Source: Streptomyces sp. NBC_00249
GTDB taxonomy: Bacteria > Actinomycetota > Actinomycetes > Streptomycetales > Streptomycetaceae
Length of the DNA: 64,000 nucleotides
Assembly (NCBI RefSeq): GCF_026342355.1
Contig: NZ_JAPEMV010000004.1
Coordinates: 434,001 to 498,000, forward strand
Direction: 5' to 3'
How positions within the stretch are numbered: the stretch's first letter is position 1; every line of letters begins with the position of its first letter. The position numbers and the translations under genes are program-made. The notes under the pieces were generated by a model. That model did not search any database. It was given only the letters and a program-made list of their open reading frames with translations, and was not told the DNA's origin. This document shows positions 24,645 to 36,007 of the stretch, one piece after another.

Positions 24645-25877
24645 ATGGGTGAGGTCTTCGCGGGCCGGTACGAGCTGGTCGATCCGATCGGGCGGGGTGG
24701 CGCGGGCGCCGTGTGGCGGGCCTGGGACCACCGCCGTCGCCGGTACGTGGCCGCGAAGGTCCTGCTGCGGAGCGACGCCCACACCCTCCTGCGGTTCGTG
24801 CGCGAACAGGCGCTGCGCATCGACCATCCGCACGTGCTGGCCCCGGCCAGCTGGGCGGCGGACGACGACAAGGTCCTGTTCACCATGGACCTGGTCGCCG
24901 GCGGTTCCCTCGCCCATGTGATCGGTGACTACGGGCCGTTGCCGCCGCGCTTCGTGTGCGTGCTGCTCGACCAGCTCCTGTCGGGGCTGGCGGCGGTGCA
25001 CGCGGAGGGCGTCGTCCATCGCGACATCAAACCGGCCAACATCCTGATGGAGGCCACCGGAACCGGGCGGCCGCACCTGCGGCTGTCCGACTTCGGCATC
25101 TCGCTGCGCAAGGGCGAGCCCCGGCTGACCGAGACCGACTACGTGGTCGGCACACCGGGCTACTTCGCCCCCGAGCAACTCGCCGGCGCCGAACCCGACT
25201 TCCCCGCCGACCTCTACGCCGTCGGCCTGGTCGCCCTCTACCTCCTCCAGGGCGGCAAGCCCGACGCACAGGCGCTGGCGGCGCGCTTCCCGGCCCAGGG
25301 CACCCCCGAGGCCCCCGAAGGCGTCCCCGGGCCACTGTGGGGCGTCGTCTCGAACCTCCTGCACCCCGACCCCCAGAACCGGTTCCGGACCGCCACAGGG
25401 GCGCGCAGGGCCCTTGCCGAGGCCGCCGAGCTGCTACCGCCGCCCGCCCCGGACGAGGGCCCGGTCGAGGTGTTCGACCAACTCGGCCCGCTCCCCGACG
25501 GTTTCGGCCCGTCCGGCCCGCTGCCCACACCCCCGGCAGCCGCTTCCCCGGCGCTCCCGCACACCCCGGACCCGCGGACCTCACCCCCGGCTCCGTCACC
25601 CCCGGCCGCGCAGGCCCCGACCCCTGCGGCCCCGACCGCCGTGGAGGCGGCGCGGCAACCGCTCGCCGAGGCCCGAACGGCCCTGGCGCCCGCCGGATTC
25701 GGCCCGCCGCCCGGCCACGACCACGCCGGGACGGGCAGCTTCCACCTCCCGCCCCCGACCGCGCCCGCCCCCGTACGCCGTATCGCGCCGCCACCGCCGA
25801 AGCTCACGGTGGCGGTCCTCACGGCCGCCCTGCTGTGCTTCGCCGTCGGGGTCTGGGCCCTGACCCAACTGCCCTAG
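24645..25877 (+). CDS. Membrane Ser/Thr protein kinase
   Basis: The 410-residue kinase has a complete catalytic domain (about 7-260): glycine loop GRGGAGAVW, Lys38, HRD with Asp127, DFG with Asp149, and GTPGYFAPEQ. A Pro/Ala-rich linker of about 120 residues leads to a single C-terminal membrane helix (about 387-407) with only a few residues outside, so there is no sensor domain and input must come from inside or from a partner. The activation segment holds threonines (RLTETDYVVGTP). Its stop codon overlaps that of the convergent secreted-protein gene in one CTAG. Confidence 0.93.
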   Translation: MGEVFAGRYELVDPIGRGGAGAVWRAWDHRRRRYVAAKVLLRSDAHTLLRFVREQALRIDHPHVLAPASWAADDDKVLFTMDLVAGGSLAHVIGDYGPLPPRFVCVLLDQLLSGLAAVHAEGVVHRDIKPANILMEATGTGRPHLRLSDFGISLRKGEPRLTETDYVVGTPGYFAPEQLAGAEPDFPADLYAVGLVALYLLQGGKPDAQALAARFPAQGTPEAPEGVPGPLWGVVSNLLHPDPQNRFRTATGARRALAEAAELLPPPAPDEGPVEVFDQLGPLPDGFGPSGPLPTPPAAASPALPHTPDPRTSPPAPSPPAAQAPTPAAPTAVEAARQPLAEARTALAPAGFGPPPGHDHAGTGSFHLPPPTAPAPVRRIAPPPPKLTVAVLTAALLCFAVGVWALTQLP

Positions 25878-27202
25878 GGCCTGGCAGCGCCCCCGCGCCG
25901 GGCCAGCAGGAACCAGGCGCCGAGCCCGAGCAGCAGCACCGTCCCGGTCCCGAAGCCGGCGCCCGCCACCAGCCGCATCGTGGAGCGGGTGTCCTCGGCG
26001 GCGACGGCCTCGGGGACGGTGAGCCCGTCCTTCGCGGCGGCCCGGTCGGCGGGGGCGACCCCGAACCCGCCCGCGCCCAGGGGCTCCCGGTACGCGGGGC
26101 CCTTCCCGGCGTCGCCCCGCACGTCCAGCCGCAGGGTCAGCGGCACCGGGGTGGCGTCCTCGGTGAACTCCGCGACCTTGCCGCCCATGGTGACGGCGAC
26201 GTAGTACCAGCCGGCCACCCGGACCGGCCGCACCTCGTTCACGTCGGACCAGCGGTTCTCGTAGGCGACGGGCACGGTGGTGGGCAGGGTGACGGCGGCC
26301 TGGCTGCCGTCGTAGGAGGCGTCCGCGGAGTCCACGAGCCCGCGGTAGGGCGTGTACAGCGAGACGGTGAGGCCGTTGGAGGCGGAGGCGTACTGCTTGG
26401 TGATCCTGGCCTTGGCGATCTCGGCGCCGACGCCGATCTTCTGACCCCAGTCCAGCGGGACCCGGTAGAACCGCGTCTGGCCGGGCCGCAGTTCGTCCCG
26501 CCACACCCCGGCGTCGACGGCCCGCGCGTCGTTGAAGCCGGTGCCGCCCGTACGGGCCACCGGGTCGGCGGTGGGCAGCGTCGGCGAGGCGGAGGGCCGC
26601 ACGCTCGGCGCGGCCGTCGTCGGGGCGGTCGTGCCGGCCGGCGCCGGCTCGCGCTGGAGCAGGAGTTCCACGGGCCAGGCCGCCTGCGGCGAGCCCTTCG
26701 GGGCCTCGCGGGTCACCTTGGCGTAGTAGGTGCCCGCGGCCTGGCAGTCGGAGTCCTCCTGGAGCCTGCGGTGGCCCACCGCCGCGAGGGGCACGGGGTC
26801 GTAACCGAAGGTGGACCGGCCCGCGTTGTACGGGCAGGTGCGGCCCGCGGCGGTCATGATCTCGACCTCCAGGCCGTCGCTGTAGCCGACCTTGGTCCCG
26901 GCGGGCGGCCGCAGCACGGCGGAGAGGTACACGCTGGAGGCGCTGTCCAGGCTGAGGCGGTAGAAGCGCTCGCCGGGGGCGAGGGTGTCCTCGTAGACCG
27001 TCCCGACGTCCAGCAGGGGGGCGTCCGCGGTCGAGGGCCTCCCCGTGACGGCCTTGGCGCCCTCCGCCACCCGGTACTCCGGCAGCGGCTGCGCGCCGGG
27101 CTGCGTGCCCGGCCCGGCCGCCTGGGCGGCGGCCCCCTGCGTCCAGGCCGCCAGCCCGAGGAGCACCGCCCCCGCCAGCACCGTTCCCCGTACCCGAAGC
27201 AT
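25874..27202 (-). CDS. Secreted/membrane-anchored protein of unknown function
   Basis: The 442-residue protein has a signal peptide (MLRVRGTVLAGAVLLGLAAW, then AQA), two similar extracytoplasmic beta-rich regions (about 40-185 and 215-385), each with a GERFYRL or GQTRFYRV strand, a Pro/Thr linker between them, and a C-terminal membrane helix (about 413-432) ending in Arg residues. I do not recognise a named family. The internal similarity suggests a duplicated sugar- or protein-binding fold. ATG 27202 with GGTGGG upstream is used; ATG 27220 is an alternative. Confidence 0.75.
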   Translation of the reverse strand: MLRVRGTVLAGAVLLGLAAWTQGAAAQAAGPGTQPGAQPLPEYRVAEGAKAVTGRPSTADAPLLDVGTVYEDTLAPGERFYRLSLDSASSVYLSAVLRPPAGTKVGYSDGLEVEIMTAAGRTCPYNAGRSTFGYDPVPLAAVGHRRLQEDSDCQAAGTYYAKVTREAPKGSPQAAWPVELLLQREPAPAGTTAPTTAAPSVRPSASPTLPTADPVARTGGTGFNDARAVDAGVWRDELRPGQTRFYRVPLDWGQKIGVGAEIAKARITKQYASASNGLTVSLYTPYRGLVDSADASYDGSQAAVTLPTTVPVAYENRWSDVNEVRPVRVAGWYYVAVTMGGKVAEFTEDATPVPLTLRLDVRGDAGKGPAYREPLGAGGFGVAPADRAAAKDGLTVPEAVAAEDTRSTMRLVAGAGFGTGTVLLLGLGAWFLLARRGGAARP

Positions 27203-27226
27203 CGCGCCCACCCACGCCATCTCAAT

Positions 27227-27240
27227 GTTGCTAAAGCAAC
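27227..27240. promoter_or_regulatory. Short palindrome upstream of the secreted-protein gene
   Basis: GTTGCT-AA-AGCAAC, a perfect 6-bp inverted repeat in an unusually AT-rich patch, lies 25 bp before the chosen start. Operator function is a guess. Confidence 0.35.
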
Positions 27241-27282
27241 CCAAATATTCGCATAACGGAAGTTTTCGTCACCGAGCAGCAC

Positions 27283-27314
27283 GAAGCCCCGGCGGCAGCG
27301 GCAGCCGGGGCTTC
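27283..27314 (-). terminator. Hairpin after the DLW-39 gene
   Basis: 11-bp arms GAAGCCCCGGC (27283-27293) and GCCGGGGCTTC (27304-27314) with a ten-base loop lie 20 bases past the microprotein stop. There is no T run. Confidence 0.6.
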
Positions 27315-27333
27315 ATGAGATCAACCGTGGGTC

Positions 27334-27468
27334 TCACACACCGGAACCAGAGGGCACGGAGTCAGTTGCCTCCGTCCACAGGTCCTGCTCGGCGCGATCC
27401 GCCTGGATCTGGCGGTACACGAGGAGCCCGCCGATGGCGGCCAGTGCGACCAGGAGCAGCTTCTTCAC
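27334..27468 (-). CDS. DLW-39 family microprotein
   Basis: The 44-residue protein begins VKKLLLVALAAIGG, has one membrane helix, and contains the QADRAEQDLW block that names the actinobacterial DLW-39 family. The family has no known function; it is commonly found near gyrA and the tRNA-Ile/tRNA-Ala genes, as here. The start GTG 27468 has GAGG upstream. Longer in-frame starts would add an unconserved leader. Confidence 0.85.
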   Translation of the reverse strand: MKKLLLVALAAIGGLLVYRQIQADRAEQDLWTEATDSVPSGSGV

Positions 27469-27574
27469 CGCGCGACCTCGTCTTTCGTTGACGTTGGGGA
27501 CTTCTGGCGGCCAACAATACACACCGACCGATACCGATCGGTGACCTGGGAACCCGTCAACTCCCCTTACGACA

Positions 27575-27606
27575 AAGACCCCCAGGCCGGTGGGCCTGGG
27601 GGTCTT
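27575..27606 (-). terminator. Intrinsic terminator behind tRNA-Ile
   Basis: 14-bp arms (27575-27588 / 27593-27606) with a four-base loop, followed by TTTGT on the minus strand, lie nine bases past tRNA-Ile. Confidence 0.85.
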
Positions 27607-27614
27607 CGACACTG

Positions 27615-27688
27615 TGGGGCTAACAGGATTTGAACCTGTGGCCTCATCCTTATCAGGGATGCGCTCTAACCAACTGAGCTATAGCCCC
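27615..27688 (-). tRNA. tRNA-Ile (anticodon GAT)
   Basis: The 74-nt gene has acceptor GGGGCTA/TAGCCCC, anticodon stem CATCC/GGATG with loop CTGATAA reading GAT, and T arm with TTCAAAT. CCA is not encoded. Confidence 0.96.
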
Positions 27689-27771
27689 ATCCGCGCTGCG
27701 CGCTGACTCCTGAAGATTAGCGCACAGACGCGGTCGAGCCAAAATCGCCTTCTACGACGCGTCCGCGCAGG

Positions 27772-28422
27772 TCATTCGTCCTCGGCGAGCGTGAGCTCCA
27801 CGCCGCCCACGAAGCCCGCCGACAGGTTGTAGATGAAGGCGCCCAGCGTCGCCAGGGCCGTCATCAGGACCACGTCGATGACCGCGATCACCGAGGTGAA
27901 GATCAGCACGCGCGGCAGCGACAGGAACGACTGGAGGTCGAACCCGTTGCTCTCGTTCGAGCCGGTCGCCTCGCTGATCGTGCCGCCGACGGTCGAGAAG
28001 ATGCCCATGGCGTCCATGACCATCCACAGCACCACCGACGCGACGATCGTGCACACGCCGAGCGCGATCGACAGCAGGAAGCTGACCTTCATGACCGACC
28101 AGGGGTCGGCCTTGGCCACCCGCAGCCGCGCCTTGCGCGTCCTGGGGACCGTACGGACGCCCGTGGAGGGCTTCCGCTGTGTGCCCGGGCCCTTGGGGGC
28201 CGGGTAGGCCTGCGGGGGCTGGTAGGGCTGTCCGGCGGCGGCCGGCGGGTTCGACTGCGGGTTCGACTGCGGCTTGGACTGCGGCTTCGGCTCGGCCTTC
28301 GGCTGCGGCTTCGGCTGCGGTCCTCGGGTGTCCGTCACGGTTCCCCCCTGGGAGTCCGCGGCGGGGCCACGGGCACCGTTCGCTCCAGTCTTGGCCGGTC
28401 CGGCGCCCGTGGCTCCACTCAC
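27772..28422 (-). CDS. DUF3566 membrane protein
   Basis: The 216-residue protein has a Pro/Gln/Lys-rich cytoplasmic N-terminus (1-95) with repeated PKPQ/SNPQ units and a DUF3566 domain with two membrane helices (about 108-135 and 165-195). DUF3566 genes follow gyrA in most actinobacteria; function is unknown, with envelope or division roles proposed. The GTG start 28422 is two bases after the gyrA stop, so translation is coupled to gyrA. Confidence 0.88.
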   Translation of the reverse strand: MSGATGAGPAKTGANGARGPAADSQGGTVTDTRGPQPKPQPKAEPKPQSKPQSNPQSNPPAAAGQPYQPPQAYPAPKGPGTQRKPSTGVRTVPRTRKARLRVAKADPWSVMKVSFLLSIALGVCTIVASVVLWMVMDAMGIFSTVGGTISEATGSNESNGFDLQSFLSLPRVLIFTSVIAVIDVVLMTALATLGAFIYNLSAGFVGGVELTLAEDE

Positions 28423-28424
28423 GC

Positions 28425-31037
<2,613 letters not shown>

Positions 31038-31077
31038 TGCTGGTCAGAAGTCCTTTCAGGCGGTCAGCTGAGCCGAC

Positions 31078-33123
31078 TCAGATGTCGAGGAAGCGAACGT
31101 CCTTGGCGTTGCGCTGGATGAAGGAGCGCCGGGCTTCGACGTCCTCACCCATCAGCACCGAGAACAGGTCGTCGGCCTGCGCGGCGTCGTCCAGGGTGAC
31201 CTGGCCGAGCACGCGGTGGTCGACGTCCATGGTGGTGACGCGCAGCTCCTCGGCGTTCATCTCGCCCAGACCCTTGAAGCGCTGGATCGAGTCTTCCTTG
31301 ATCCGCTTGCCGTTCTGCTTGCCCAGCTCGACCAGGGCGTCGCGCTCGCGGTCCGAGTACGCGTACTCGAAGTCGTCGCGGCCCCACTTGATCTTGTAGA
31401 GCGGCGGGCGCGACAGGTACACGTGACCGGCCTCGACCAGCGGCCGCATGAAGCGGAAGAGGAAGGTCAGCAGCAGGGTGTTGATGTGCTGGCCGTCGAC
31501 GTCGGCGTCCGCCATCAGGATGATCTTGTGATAGCGGAGCTTCTCGATGTCGAAGTCCTCGTGCACGCCCGTGCCGAAGGCGCTGATCAGCGCCTGGACC
31601 TCGGTGTTCTGGAGGATCTTGTCGATGCGCGCCTTCTCGACGTTCAGGATCTTGCCGCGGATGGGCAGGATGGCCTGGTACATCGGGTTGCGGCCGGACT
31701 TCGCCGAGCCGCCGGCGGAGTCACCCTCGACGATGAAGATCTCGCACTTGGTCGGGTCGTTCGACTGGCAGTCGGACAGCTTGCCCGGCAGCGAGGCGCT
31801 CTCCAGCAGACCCTTGCGGCGGGTCAGGTCGCGGGCCTTGCGGGCCGCGACGCGGGCCGTGGCCGCCTGGATCGACTTGCGGATGATGTCCGCGGCCTCG
31901 ACCGGGTTGCGGTCGAACCAGTCGTTCAGGTGCTCGTGGACCACCTTCTGCACGAAGGTCTTGGCCTCCGTGTTGCCCAGCTTGGTCTTCGTCTGGCCCT
32001 CGAACTGGGGCTCGCCCAGCTTGATCGAGATGATCGCCGTCAGACCCTCGCGGATGTCCTCGCCGGCGAGGTTGTCGTCCTTCTCGCGGAGCAGCTTCTT
32101 GTCGCGCGCGTAGCGGTTGACCAGACCCGTCAGCGCGGCGCGGAAGCCCTCTTCGTGGGTACCGCCCTCGTGCGTGTGGATCGTGTTCGCGAAGGAGTAG
32201 ACACCCTCGGTGTACTGCGAGTTCCACTGCATCGCGATCTCGACCGAGAGCATGCGCTCCTTGTCCTCGGCCTCGACGTCGATGACGGTCGGGTGGATCA
32301 GCTCGCCCTTGCGCGCGTTGAGGTACTTCACGAAGTCGACGATGCCGCCCTCGTAGTGGTACTTCACCGTGCGCGCCTGGCTGTCGTCGGCCTCCTCGGC
32401 CGAGTCCGCGCCCACCGTGGCCTTCGCCGACTCGCGCTCGTCCGTCAGCGTCAGGGTCAGGCCCTTGTTGAGGAAGGCCATCTCCTGGAAGCGCCGCGAG
32501 AGCGTCTCGAAGGAGTACTCGGTGGTCTCGAAGACGTCGCCGTCGGCCCAGAAGGTGACCGAGGTGCCGGTCTCGTCGGTCTCCTCGTTCTTGGCGAGGG
32601 CCGCCGTCGGGACACCGAGCTTGTAGTCCTGGGTCCAGCGGTAGCCGTCACGCCGGACCTCGACCGCGACCTTCGTCGACAGGGCGTTCACGACGGAGAC
32701 ACCGACACCGTGCAGACCGCCGGAGACGGCGTAGCCGCCGCCACCGAACTTGCCGCCCGCGTGCAGGACGGTCAGGACGACCTCGACGGCGGGCTTGCCC
32801 TCGGACGGGACGATGTCGACCGGGATGCCTCGGCCGTTGTCGACGACACGGACTCCGCCGTCGGCGAGGATCGTCACGTCGATGGTGTCCGCGTGGCCGG
32901 CCATGGCCTCGTCGACCGAGTTGTCGACTACCTCCTGGACGAGGTGGTGCAGGCCGCGCTCACCGGTGGAACCGATGTACATGCCCGGGCGCTTGCGGAC
33001 GGCGTCCAGACCCTCCAGGACCTGGATGTTGCTGCCCGTGTAACCACCACCGGCTTCGCCGGCCGCGGCGTTCTCCTCGGTGGTGGACTCGTTCTTGTCG
33101 TTGGGGTTGCCGGAATCGGCCAC
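31078..33123 (-). CDS. gyrB: DNA gyrase subunit B
   Basis: The 681-residue ATPase subunit has the GHKL motifs (VVDNSVDEA, DNGRGIPVD, GGLHGVG), the transducer, and the TOPRIM domain with EGDSAGG and DADVDG. Together with GyrA it introduces negative supercoils ahead of forks. The start GTG 33123 has AAAGGGCG upstream. It is the first gene of the gyrB-gyrA-DUF3566 run; its promoter must lie in the 300 bp upstream. Confidence 0.98.
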   Translation of the reverse strand: MADSGNPNDKNESTTEENAAAGEAGGGYTGSNIQVLEGLDAVRKRPGMYIGSTGERGLHHLVQEVVDNSVDEAMAGHADTIDVTILADGGVRVVDNGRGIPVDIVPSEGKPAVEVVLTVLHAGGKFGGGGYAVSGGLHGVGVSVVNALSTKVAVEVRRDGYRWTQDYKLGVPTAALAKNEETDETGTSVTFWADGDVFETTEYSFETLSRRFQEMAFLNKGLTLTLTDERESAKATVGADSAEEADDSQARTVKYHYEGGIVDFVKYLNARKGELIHPTVIDVEAEDKERMLSVEIAMQWNSQYTEGVYSFANTIHTHEGGTHEEGFRAALTGLVNRYARDKKLLREKDDNLAGEDIREGLTAIISIKLGEPQFEGQTKTKLGNTEAKTFVQKVVHEHLNDWFDRNPVEAADIIRKSIQAATARVAARKARDLTRRKGLLESASLPGKLSDCQSNDPTKCEIFIVEGDSAGGSAKSGRNPMYQAILPIRGKILNVEKARIDKILQNTEVQALISAFGTGVHEDFDIEKLRYHKIILMADADVDGQHINTLLLTFLFRFMRPLVEAGHVYLSRPPLYKIKWGRDDFEYAYSDRERDALVELGKQNGKRIKEDSIQRFKGLGEMNAEELRVTTMDVDHRVLGQVTLDDAAQADDLFSVLMGEDVEARRSFIQRNAKDVRFLDI

Positions 33124-33433
33124 GAAGCGCCCTTTCTGGCACAGCACAGGCCGTACTCCGGGCCAGCAGGCATGCAAGCAGGAGCGGCTGCGTCGATCTG
33201 CGTTGTCAGCGTGTAGTCGGCGTAAGTCGGTGTTACTCGACTGCCATCCCGCAAGCGGGCGGGATTGTCTCCAGTCTACCGGTACCACTGACATGAATGG
33301 GGGTTTGCCGGTACCTGAGTCCGCATGTGCCGCCCTGAACCTCCTCTCTCCGACTCCCCACATCAGGGGAGGGGCTCAAAGCGGCTCACACGGGCGTCCA
33401 GCGCTTCGGGCTGTCAACCCGTCACTACCGTGA
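33124..33433 (-). promoter_or_regulatory. gyrB upstream region
   Basis: There is no convincing gene here. On the minus strand a TAGACT hexamer (33275-33280) resembles a -10 box about 150 bp from gyrB, and an inverted repeat CCCGC-AAGC-GCGGG lies at 33248-33261. gyrB transcription in actinobacteria is often supercoiling-sensitive. Promoter placement is tentative. Confidence 0.35.
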
Positions 33434-33579
33434 GGGACACCACCCGCGAACACCCCGATCCGGAATCCGACGACCCCGCCCCCGCCCGTCTCCAGGAGGC
33501 CCCGCCCGACCAAAACGGAACCTACGCCTCCATCCCCGTCGCCCCTCCTGCCGAAAGCGGCGCGAGGAGGTCCGGGGGG

Positions 33580-34230
33580 CACGGGGGCAGGGGGCGCGGG
33601 GCCGGGGGCCAGGGGAGGCAGGGGGCCAGAGGGCCAGGGGGCCGCCGGGGCCTCGGGCCCGGGGCCTCGGGCCCGGGGACCGGGGGCCTCGGACCGGGGG
33701 CCTCGGGCCCGGGGACCGGGGGCCTCGGACCGGGGGCCTCGGACCGGGGGCCTCGGACCGGGGGTCAGGGGCCAGGGGCCTCGGACCGGGGGCCTCGGGC
33801 TGGGGGTCAGGGGCCAGGGGGGCCACCGGGCCAGGAGGGCCAGGGGGGCCAAGGGGGGCCAGGGGGGCCACCAGGGCCCGGGGGCCCACCAGGAGCAAGG
33901 GAACCACCGAAGGCCACGGGGCTACCGGCCAGGGGACGGCTCGCCTGCTCGGGCCGGAGGGCCGGGGGCCCGCACCGGGCCACGCACCACCCGTCGGGAG
34001 ACTGCCCCGGCCGGCTCGGGCCGAACGCACGGCGCGGGAGCCCGCCTGCGGCCGCTGCGGCAGCGGACACCGGCCCGCTCGGGCCGCGAGGTCAGGGCAG
34101 TGGCCCGCCCGGGCCTCGAGGATCGGGGCAATGGCCCGGCCGGGGGCCGCCGGGCCCGCTCGGGCCGGGCCGGGGCGGGGTGGGCCCGGGCCGTTCGGGC
34201 CGGGCCCGGGGACCGTGACGCGGGTCGGGG
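33580..34230. repeat. G-rich degenerate tandem repeat tract between gyrB and dciA
   Basis: The plus strand is an almost unbroken array of G runs. The clearest part, 33646-33815, is made of roughly 14-bp units of the type GGGGGCCTCGGACC, with variants GGGGCCTCGGGCCC and GGGGACC. It decays into GGCCAGGGG units (33816-33890), then less regular GGGCC-rich sequence. Open frames exist on both strands but encode only Gly/Pro/Ala/Arg low complexity. I interpret it as noncoding. Confidence 0.8.
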
Positions 34231-34276
34231 TCAGCCGCCCGCCGTGCCCCGCCCGCCGCAGGCGAGCGGCGCCCGG

Positions 34277-34810
34277 TCAGCCGTACGTGTCGCCCGGGCC
34301 CGTGCTGCCCGGCGCGCGCCACGGCCCGTACCGCTTCGGCCGGCCCCCCGGCCCCTGCACCTTGATCAGCCGGACGGTGCCCTGCCCCAGGTCCGCGTTG
34401 AGCCGGGCCACCAGCTGCGGGGCCAGCAGCTTCAGCTGCGCCGCCCAGGCCGAGGAGTCGCACCGCACCACGAGCTCCCGGTCCTCGTAGCGCTCCGGCA
34501 CGCAGTGCGCGGCGATGTCCGGGCCGACGATCTCCGGCCAGCGTTCCATCACCCCGGCCACCGCGATCGGCATCTCCCAGCCGCGCTCGGTCCGCAGCCG
34601 GTCCAGCGCCGCCATCAGCGGCATCGGGTCGCGGCCGTCCGCCCGCGCGCCCGAGCGGAGCCCCGGCTGGTACTGCCGTTTCTTCCCGCCTGCCACGTTG
34701 CCCCGGGCGCGGGCCTGCTCCCGCGCGGCGGCCAGTGCCTGCCGCGCCAGGTCCACCCCGGACGGCTCCGGGGCCTTGCGCGCCGCCTTGTCCTGCTCGC
34801 CCTCGCTCAC
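34277..34810 (-). CDS. DciA-like (DUF721) protein
   Basis: The 177-residue protein matches DUF721/DciA: a charged N-terminal half and a KH-like C-terminal domain with WPEIVGPDIAAHCVPER and VRCDSSAWAAQLKLL. DciA loads or helps the replicative helicase in bacteria lacking DnaC, and this small gene follows recF in actinobacteria. GTG 34810 overlaps the recF stop by four bases. The C-terminal 20 residues are a Gly/Pro tail. A helicase-loading role in Streptomyces is inferred from family and position. Confidence 0.88.
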   Translation of the reverse strand: MSEGEQDKAARKAPEPSGVDLARQALAAAREQARARGNVAGGKKRQYQPGLRSGARADGRDPMPLMAALDRLRTERGWEMPIAVAGVMERWPEIVGPDIAAHCVPERYEDRELVVRCDSSAWAAQLKLLAPQLVARLNADLGQGTVRLIKVQGPGGRPKRYGPWRAPGSTGPGDTYG

Positions 34811-35943
34811 AGCCGGGTCACCTCACCGCCGGACACCCCGAACCGCGTCCCCGAGAGCACGCCCGGAACGTCATCGTCCACTGCCGCCGTCACCAGTACC
34901 TGTTCGCCCGGCGCCACCAGTTCCGCGAGCCGCTCGCGGCGCCGCGCGTCCAGTTCGGCGAAGACGTCGTCCAGGATCAGCACCGGTTCCGTCCCCTCCG
35001 AGCGCAGCAGCTCGTACGAGGCCAGGCGCAGCGCCAGCGCGTACGACCAGGACTCGCCGTGGCTCGCGTACCCCTTGGCCGGCAGCTCGCCGAGCCGCAG
35101 CAGGACGTCGTCGCGGTGCGGGCCGACCAGGGTCACGCCGCGTTCGATCTCCTGCTTGCGCACCTCCACGAGGGCCGCGAGCAGCACCTCGTAGAGCGCC
35201 TCGCGGGTGCGTGCCTCGCCGCCGTCGACCGGCTCGCCGGCCGAGGAGCGGTAGGCGAGCCCGAGCGGCCCGCCGCCGGGCGCGAGCTGCTCGTAGGCCT
35301 TGTCGGCGAGCGGCAGCAGGGTCGCGAGCAGGTCGAGGCGCTGCGCGAGCAGCTCGGCGCCGGCGCGCGCCAGGTGCTGGTCCCACACGTCGAGGGTGGA
35401 CAGGTCCATGGAGCGGCCGCCGTGCCGGCGGGCCATCGCGGCGGACTTCAGCAGGGTGTTGCGCTGCTTGAGGACCCGCTCGTAGTCGGAGCGGACGGCC
35501 GCCATCCGCGGCGAGCGCGCGGTGACGAGCTCGTCCAGGAAGCGGCGCCGCTCCCCGGGGTCGCCCTTGACCAGGGCCAGGTCCTCCGGCGCGAACAGCA
35601 CGGTCCGTACGATCCCCAGCACGTCCCGGGGTCTGACCTGCGAGGACCGGTTGATCCGGGCCCGGTTGGCGCGTCCGGGGTTGAGCTCCAGCTCGACGAG
35701 CTGCTGCCGTTCCCCCTGGGTGACGGCGGCGCGCACGATCGCCCGGTCGGCGCCCATGCGGACCAGCGGGGCGTCGGAGGACACCCGGTGGCTGCCCAGG
35801 GTGGCCAGGTAGCCGATGGCCTCGACGAGGTTCGTCTTGCCCTGGCCGTTGGGGCCCACGAAAGCGGTGACGCCCGGGGCGAGGGGAACCTCGGCCCGGG
35901 CGTACGAGCGGAAGTCGGCCAACGAGAGATGCGATACATGCAT
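34807..35943 (-). CDS. recF: DNA replication/repair protein RecF
   Basis: The 378-residue SMC-like ATPase has Walker A GPNGQGKT (30-37), the ABC signature region near LALRLASYELL, and Walker B LILDDVFAELD. It helps RecOR load RecA at single-strand gaps. The start ATG 35943 is followed by HVSHLSLADFRSY, typical for RecF. It sits 64 bp downstream of gnd and overlaps dciA. Confidence 0.96.
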   Translation of the reverse strand: MHVSHLSLADFRSYARAEVPLAPGVTAFVGPNGQGKTNLVEAIGYLATLGSHRVSSDAPLVRMGADRAIVRAAVTQGERQQLVELELNPGRANRARINRSSQVRPRDVLGIVRTVLFAPEDLALVKGDPGERRRFLDELVTARSPRMAAVRSDYERVLKQRNTLLKSAAMARRHGGRSMDLSTLDVWDQHLARAGAELLAQRLDLLATLLPLADKAYEQLAPGGGPLGLAYRSSAGEPVDGGEARTREALYEVLLAALVEVRKQEIERGVTLVGPHRDDVLLRLGELPAKGYASHGESWSYALALRLASYELLRSEGTEPVLILDDVFAELDARRRERLAELVAPGEQVLVTAAVDDDVPGVLSGTRFGVSGGEVTRL

Positions 35944-36007
35944 ACGGCGCCGACCTCCCCCGGCTTCCTGCTGTTCTGCTCTGTGGTGCTGCTGTGGTGC
36001 GGTGGTG

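Noticed and set aside
5587..27688. Integrated element at one of the three tRNA genes
   Set aside because: No integrase, no att-like direct repeat of a tRNA 3' end, and neighbours are core genes.
33640..33900. Possible CRISPR array
   Set aside because: Units are about 14 bp and contiguous, with no unique spacers and no cas genes.
33325..34218. 297-residue open frame and opposing frames in the G-rich tract
   Set aside because: Only Gly/Pro/Ala/Arg repeats from the tandem DNA, no ribosome site, frames open on both strands.
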